Shown here piece by piece: positions 5,376 through 5,939 of a stretch of DNA of 5,939 nt. The DNA is taken from contig JAKFXJ010000051.1 of the NCBI GenBank assembly GCA_021731425.1, positions 1 through 5,939 on the forward strand, in the 5' to 3' direction. Position 1 is the stretch's first letter. Each line of letters begins with the position of its first letter. Under the pieces are notes generated by a model, which was given only the letters and a program-made list of their open reading frames with translations, ran no database searches and had not been told where the DNA came from. Position numbers and translations under genes: made by a program. This DNA comes from Limnohabitans sp. Its GTDB lineage: Bacteria > Pseudomonadota > Gammaproteobacteria > Burkholderiales > Burkholderiaceae_C.

Positions 5376-5939
5376 ATGACCCAAATCGGCATGATCGGCA
5401 TTGGCATGATGGGCCACGGCATCGCGAGCAACCTGCTCAAGCACGGGCACAGCCTCACCGTCCTCGAACACGCGGGCAACCAACCCTTGGACGCCCTGCT
5501 GGCAGCAGGCGCACGCACCTGCGCCAACCCCCAAGCACTGGCGGCGCAATCGGATGTGGTCATTTTGTGCGTCACGGGCACACCACAAGTGGAGGCTGTG
5601 CTGCTGGGTGACGATGGTGTCTTGAAGGGTCTGCGTCCCGGCACCGTCGTGATCGATTGCTCCACCGCAGTGCCCGCCTCCACCGAAAAAGTCGCGGCCA
5701 TGGTCATGGCCCAAGGTGGCCAGTTTCTCGACTCGCCCATGACCCGCACGCCCAAAGAGGCCGCCGAAGGCCGTTTGAACTTGCTGGTGGGCGGTGATGC
5801 CGCACTGTTTGATCGCTGCCGCCCCATCCTGGCCTGCTTTGCAGAAAACATCGTGCACACCGGGCCGATTGGCTCGGGCCACCGCATGAAGCTTTTGCAC
5901 AACTACGTTTCGCTGGGCACCGTCACACTGCTGGCCGAG
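5376..5939 (+). CDS. NAD(P)-dependent oxidoreductase, 3-hydroxyisobutyrate dehydrogenase family, N-terminal 188 residues
   Basis: The gene opens at ATG 5376, 6 nt after AAGGA, and stays open to the window edge, giving 188 of the usual 290 or so residues. The Rossmann domain starts at once with GMIGIGMMGHGIASNLLKHG (5-24), containing GxGxxG at 8-13. Strand 2 ends in Glu 31, which favours NAD over NADP. VILCVTGTPQVEAVL (62-76) and GTVVIDCSTAVP (89-100) follow. The substrate loop is DSPMTRTPKEAAEGRLN, where the family norm is D-A-P-V-S-G-G. The catalytic Lys 172 is present in GSGHRMKLLHNY, with Asn 176 as its partner. Members oxidise or reduce beta-hydroxyacids such as 3-hydroxyisobutyrate, tartronate semialdehyde or glycerate. 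The altered loop prevents naming a substrate. It is divergent from the TetR gene across a 129-bp gap, and may share its control, though no matching operator is evident there. Confidence 0.9.
   Translation, partial: MTQIGMIGIGMMGHGIASNLLKHGHSLTVLEHAGNQPLDALLAAGARTCANPQALAAQSDVVILCVTGTPQVEAVLLGDDGVLKGLRPGTVVIDCSTAVPASTEKVAAMVMAQGGQFLDSPMTRTPKEAAEGRLNLLVGGDAALFDRCRPILACFAENIVHTGPIGSGHRMKLLHNYVSLGTVTLLAE

Noticed and set aside
5358..5902. Minus-strand open frames of about 180 codons at the right end
   Set aside because: They are antisense to the 3-hydroxyisobutyrate dehydrogenase-family gene, which has a good ribosome site and an intact Rossmann motif and catalytic Lys.

Overview
The window reads as an accessory catabolic locus of a GC-rich betaproteobacterium. 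The look of the proteins (TRAP subunits, the DctP signal peptide, codon use) suggests Comamonadaceae, such as Limnohabitans, Rhodoferax or Polaromonas relatives. That placement is an inference from style, not a database match.

Layout: six protein-coding genes in one direction on the minus strand, and one divergent gene on the plus strand at the right edge. In minus-strand reading order the genes are: a TetR-family regulator (4563-5246); a 96-bp gap with a 14-bp TetR-type palindrome; the small TRAP permease DctQ (3930-4466); the large TRAP permease DctM (2633-3910); the periplasmic TRAP binding protein DctP (1549-2544); a shikimate dehydrogenase-like oxidoreductase (563-1396); and the N-terminal half of a 4-hydroxyphenylpyruvate dioxygenase (HPPD)-like protein that runs off the left edge (1-542). 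On the plus strand, a 3-hydroxyisobutyrate dehydrogenase-family oxidoreductase starts at 5376 and runs off the right edge. No RNA genes, insertion sequences or CRISPR arrays are visible.

How it may work: the binding protein captures a carboxylate (two Arg and one Asn typical of TRAP carboxylate sites are present) and DctQM imports it. Two enzymes encoded downstream then process it. Dehydrogenase plus HPPD-like protein resembles the quinate/shikimate catabolic theme, where HPPD-like domains occur in QuiC1-type 3-dehydroshikimate dehydratases. However, all three enzymes depart from their families at residues that contact substrate or metal. The dehydrogenase keeps the catalytic Lys/Asp pair but has lost the first Ser of the SKS motif and the YNP tyrosine, and it carries an NAD-type Asp. 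The HPPD-like protein appears to lack the first metal-ligand His. The beta-hydroxyacid dehydrogenase has TRT where SGG is usual. The best candidate for something new is therefore a TRAP-fed pathway for a shikimate- or quinate-like carboxylate that is not the textbook substrate.

Non-coding structure is notable. A 9-bp stem-loop lies between dctM and dctP, three consecutive stem-loops fill the dctP-dehydrogenase gap, and the TetR gene has a promoter-like element placed so that its mRNA could be leaderless.
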